The notes beneath the pieces were generated by a model that did not search any database, was not told where the DNA came from, and saw nothing but the letters and a program-made list of their open reading frames with translations. 64,000 bases of DNA from Liolophura sinensis. Lineage: Eukaryota > Mollusca > Polyplacophora > Chitonida > Chitonidae. The DNA lies in NCBI RefSeq assembly GCF_032854445.1, contig NC_088303.1, forward strand, positions 12,719,501 to 12,783,500. The letters run 5' to 3'. This document shows, one piece after another, positions 29,601 to 35,600 of the stretch. Positions within the stretch are counted from its first letter, which is position 1. Each line of letters begins with the position of its first letter. The translations under genes and the position numbers were made by a program.

Positions 29601-32600
29601 AGGTGAGTGACAACAAACACAGAGTAGAGGTGTGTACAGGGTATACATACATGTATACAGTGTATGTACAGATGGACCGTGAAGAAATAGGTACACCGAG
29701 AACATCACAACAAGTGTCAAAAAACGCCAATCACTACACAAAGTAAACCACATGCAAATATGAAACCACAAACCAATTACTCCCTATCCTTCACTTTATT
29801 ACAGCAGTAAACCGAAAAAATTACGTCTTAAAGTTACGACTACCAAAAGTTACAAGAAGGAGCCTTTGCAGAAGGAATTCTAGATTTTGAGATGCCGAAT
29901 GATTTCATGCTACATTCGCTTTACGATGACATTTTCACCCGACTGTCCGGGAACAAATGCCAAACACAGGCTAGCCTCGTTAGAACAGGGTTTCAATACT
30001 CTGCCTTACTCATGATTGCCCTTGTTAGTATGGGTACATCTGTGCCATCAGCCATTGCATGGTGTCTCACATGCATTAGAAGACAGATCCAGCTGAAAGG
30101 CATTAACTCACTTATCAGGACTGTGCTGTGTGTAACCTTTCATAGCCATGGCCATTGAACGCTAAGGAGAATACAGCAGCCACGTTGCCAACCAACCCTT
30201 GGCTGTGGAAATCTCACCGTGTTATTTGCGTTAATCACAACAGGTTAGTAGTTCATACTAGATCAACATCATGTCACTGTTTTCCAGTTTGGATCATTAT
30301 CATTAGTAAATACGACAGTAAATATTTACGCTCTATGCTAACAATAATGGGAAGGCAATGTCACGGCAAACAATGTTCTGACATCTATACTCAGAGTGAT
30401 TAGGCAGTGGTCAAAATAAAAAAAGAAAATGAGAAAAATCACTTGACAAGTTAAACAAGGAAGCACTCAGTGTGTATCACAACATAACTGCAGAATATCA
30501 CCATGGTTACAGGGCGTGGCTAGAGACAAATATACATACTGCCCAAGAGTGGAATTTGAGAGTTTTCCTTCCGAGATATAACGCTGGGGATGTCCCGGAT
30601 AAACATGATAATAGCGTCCCAAAAACTGGAGTGCGGTGCAACACAGACCAGTGGGGCTTCTGTCATCGATGCCCTTTGGCCGCGGATGGCCACTTTATGA
30701 AATCCGCACAGAAAAAAAACACATCGGCCTATGAAGCCAAGCAGTTGATGGACAAACCTAAAATAGCAACACAAATAGAAATTCAACTTCAACAGTTATA
30801 TCCACGTCCATGAACCATGATTTACCTGTAACAAACATCGGTATCAACAGAGCAATAGTTCAACAAGATCATAGTTTTTACAACTGAAAAGTTCCTGAAG
30901 AAATGGCTACCATTCCAACTGACCTTTTCTCAACGTTCAGTCAATATTAGTCCACCTTCAAAATACACTGATACATCAGGTATGTCCAGAAAAGCCAAGC
31001 ACACCAAACAACAAATTATCAAACAAAATCAATTATGAAGTTTGCAACATTTACCACCATCTGGGAAATATAGGTATTCAGCAATTTGAGGTTCATAGTG
31101 TTCATAGTTAGGGCTTCAGTGTATTTAATGGACAGTTCAGTTGGATTGGTATACACTGCATGTAAGTTTTACAACAGCAAAGTACTTCGCAGAGCATGCA
31201 TATTAAATGCCTCATTCAAATAACTTAATGCGTTAAATTAAAAGTAAACCTAGAATAATAACTTTAATAAGCTACATGTAGACGACCATGCCACAAATTT
31301 CAACATTCTTTGTAAAACGTTCCTCTGTAAATCACAGCCGTGGTCACTTTCAGAGCTGAAACTGAGCAAAATGACAGGCCATCACAGCCCACACAAAGAC
31401 CATTTGCCACACAAGGAAGTTGATCCATCCTTGCACACGAAGTAAAGAGGCGCTACAACAAGCCACATTACAGCGCATGAAGCACAATGTCCGCACATAT
31501 ATGTAGTCAGTTACTGGATCAGTGTCAAACAGCAGGGCATACTGCAGTGTACAAGTACCATTTCTGCACAGTTACTGGATCAGTGTCAAACAGCAGGGCA
31601 TACTGCAGTGTACAAGTACCATTTCTGCACAGTTACTGGATCAGTGTCAAACAGCAGGGCATACTGCAGTGTACAAGTACCATTTCTGCACAGTTACTGG
31701 ATCAGTGTCAAACAGCAGGGCATACTGCAGTGTACAAGTACCGTTTCTGCACAGTTACTGAATCAGTGTAAAATAACAGGGTCCCAGGAGTCTCTTGCCA
31801 ATGTGGTCACTGTGATGCTGGCTCCCTCTCCGGCCGTACGTGAAAAGGTCTGCCAGCCACCTGCAGATGGTCATGAGTTTCACCTGGGTTTCCTCCCACC
31901 ACAAATCTGGACACGACCATAAAAGTGAAATATTCCTGAGCATGGCGTAAAACAATAATCAAATAAATTAACGACAGGGCCTACTGACGCACAATTACCA
32001 TTTCTGCAAAGTTACTGAGTCTGTGTCAAATAGCTGTACAAGTATCATTTTTGCACAATACTGGATCAGTGTTAAATAGCAGGGCTTATTGCAGAACAAG
32101 TACCATTTCTGCATCATTAATATTCAGTGTCAAATAACAGGACCTATTACAGTACAAGCACCATTTCTGCAGTTACTAGACCAGTGTCAAATGACAGGGC
32201 CTATTGCGGCACAATTACCATTCCTGCACAGTTACTGATTCAGGGGCAAATAGCAGGGCCTATTGCAGCACAAGCACGATTTCTGCACAGTTACACATAG
32301 CAGGGACTATATGTATGACTGTACAGGTACCCTTTCTGTACAGCTGCTGATTCAGTGTCAAATAGCTGCTTCTATAGCTGAACAAGTAAGATTTCTGATT
32401 CAGAGTCTCATAACAGACTTAAGCACAATTCATGTTAAATACTGTACTATTATCATCAATAATGCATTTTAAGTTTATGGAATCATTTCTGATTAGGACA
32501 TATCTACAAGCAGCCAAAATCTGCATCCTCAGAAAGCAGATAAAACAAAATATTGATTTATTCTCCCATAATAATGTGATAGTACTTGCACACTGTACAT

Positions 32601-35600
32601 GGTGGGTTAGTCAAACTCTGGCCTTGTAGCCTGTGCATCTACCTACATTGTACATGTATAATACAGGGCAGAATATAGTCAGTGTGCTATTACCAGAAAA
32701 TTAACCTTGCATATGCAGATGCTCCTGAGATGCACAAATCAATACGCCCTGCCAGGGGTGAGGTGAAAGGTTAGACAACATCTGTTAGGATCCCACAGCT
32801 TTAGGCATGTTAGATAAGCTGGACATATGGTTGTCTTTCTCCAAATCTGCATGTATATGATTCACAGGAGGAATGTGAATTAGTCGGGCGAATACTGGGA
32901 TAAATACATACTGTATAATGACATAAAAATCATATCCATGATGTACATGTAAACCACCTCAAATACACGTACATTACATGTACATGGCCCCAATTATACC
33001 TATGTACTTGAGTGCAATATGTTAACTTAGCTTGCCCGAACAATGACAAAATTTAAACTTTAAATACACTTCAGTGGCCACACAGACTGCCCTTCTGTAC
33101 TGCGTTACATTCTTTAAATAACGTACAAGGAAGCTACTTTGTAGTCCAAAATCCAAATTTACCAGGGCAAATTATTTCAACCTCCATTACAGTTGTAACC
33201 AGAATTCCCAGACCTGCAACAGTTGTTATAACTACACTGTACAGCTACACACAGAGGTTCATGTAGCCAGCCACACACCTACTGTATCATGGATGTGGAA
33301 AATAAAGGGTGAAGTACATGTGCCTAAATAATGGGCATTTACACAGATCCATCCTTATATGTACTGTCACTTATCGATAAACTTAGAAAGACTCAAAACA
33401 AAACCAATACACAAACAAAAATAAATATACAACAAAACAAAACAAAATTATGTGCCTTCAAACACTCAATATCTTTGGAATACAATGCAAGTTTGTTCAC
33501 CAATGGGCAGATGCCAAGTTTTAATTGCTTTACATTCAACAGTGATAGGCTTCTTAGTTTAATAAAATTATACACTTGTCAAGAAGTTAAAACAGGTACA
33601 TGTACATGTAGGTTTTGTGAAACAACATGTGAAAATGAATGTATATCTATAAAAAGGGTAGAAAAATTTAACAAAAACTTTTGTATAGGGTAGCAAAAAT
33701 TTGGACTGCTAGGAATCTCTGCACATGTATTTCTTTCAAATAGAAGAAAACAATCTGTGTAGCATGTGTCAGGTGTGGAGTACATGTAGCTGGTGTACAG
33801 TACATGTTCTTAGTTTCCTCTGTTGTCAGGGTGTTGCTGTTAATGGTGTGGTGGGCGTGGGGCAGGAGCAGGAAAACGGGAGACAGAGCTAAAACAAAGG
33901 GAAAATGAATGAAGAAACGAAATGTTCATACTTCCAAATATGGGCACATATTCTGATTCAGATTTGGCCACAACTGAAGTGAGGTCCAGGTAGGTGACGA
34001 CAACAGAGTCAAAGTATGATGAGTGTGGAGAGAGGGCGACTATGGGTGCCTCCTGGGACGTGGCACGCTTCCCTTTCACCGACAACCAGTGCAAACCTCC
34101 CCAGAAGAATACTCCACGGCAGAAAAACACCACAATGGGCCTCAACATGCTAAATAGAGAGATAGACAGAGTGTCACACACAGCCGGCATGTCACCTCAC
34201 ACACACAGACCAGACAGAGAAAGTGTGTCACACCCAGCCAGAATGTCACCTCACACACACACACACACATGCACGCACACACAGACAAAACAGAGACAGC
34301 GTCACACACAGCCACCATGTCACCTCACATACACACACAGACAAGAGTGTCACACACAGCGAGCCCCCCCACCCCCACGATTATTAACCAACAGCAGTAG
34401 TTGTCAAATGTTAGTTCAAACAGAATTAGGAACAGGACGTGTTACAATCACCAATTAGTGGATCAGAAAAAGCTGGCCTCAATGAACGGCTTACTTACAG
34501 TAACCTTCTTTTGCTAGCACATGTATAAATGCCTGAGTTGGCTTTGAGTCAGAAGTCTGAGATCAATTTGTAAATGAATCATAGAAGCGAAGTTTACAAA
34601 CAGCATACGGTTGTCGAATCTCAACATCGATATAAAGTTTGCAGTTGAATTGAGGTTAATTTTATAAATTTCTAAACAGTATACTTTTACAGTCTGTGTT
34701 ATTCTTCACAAATAGATCTCCCAGAAAAAAGCTTTGAATATTAACTTTTTATATCTAGTTTTTACCCTTCATTTTTTTCTTTTAATAGGAGTGGGTAAGG
34801 GATATGTCTAAGTACATTCTTTCTGTATCTGCAGATAAACACAGAAGAGATTCTAAATGCCTCTTCTGTTTTGGTGCAAAACCTTAACATCCAGGAAAAT
34901 TGCATCCAAGCAATAACTGAAATTTAAAAACAATTCATTCAAATTCCAATTCAAGAATATTTCATGTATGCAATTCTGGTTGGAGGAAACTGGGATGTGT
35001 TATTAATCACACTACTGACACACTTCCTGATGCTGGTGCTGTATACAAGGAGAGGAAGGGAATTGTACAATCTTGGCCTTCAACACGCTCATTCAAGAGC
35101 CTCGATCTAATCCTATTTTATACCAGTTATCAAGTTACCTACTGTAGTTTTCATGCAACTGAAAAAAAAAGACAGTACACCATTAAACATACATGCATAC
35201 ATGTGGCATAAATGTTAGTGAAACCAAGCATGCTAGTACACATGTGCAGACCGACTTAGACTGCAATGAAAAGGTTCGACCCAGAATGCGAATATCCGAG
35301 TGGAAAATAAGCCAACTTTGAAGCAAAAACATCAACAGAGTATTGTCACTGTTCATAGCAAAACAAAGCAAAGTAGTCATGCAAGGCTTAGGCATGTTAG
35401 GACTGCTGATACAGTCTGGCACAGCAAGCTGCATTGTTCTCACCTGATCTAACTTACAGTTGTTATGTACACTTAGGGCTTTACTGAGCAGTATGATGGA
35501 CACATTTTAATACTTGTTTAGGATTGCCTGGGTGAATTACATTAGGGGTCTTGCTGGATCATACCAATACATGGCTCTCTCACGGTCAACCTTTGCCAGC

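Noticed and set aside
30540-34149. Two separate LPCAT genes, or a pseudogene copy
   Set aside because: Only this one exon is duplicated, both copies are intact with usable splice sites, and all other exons occur once.
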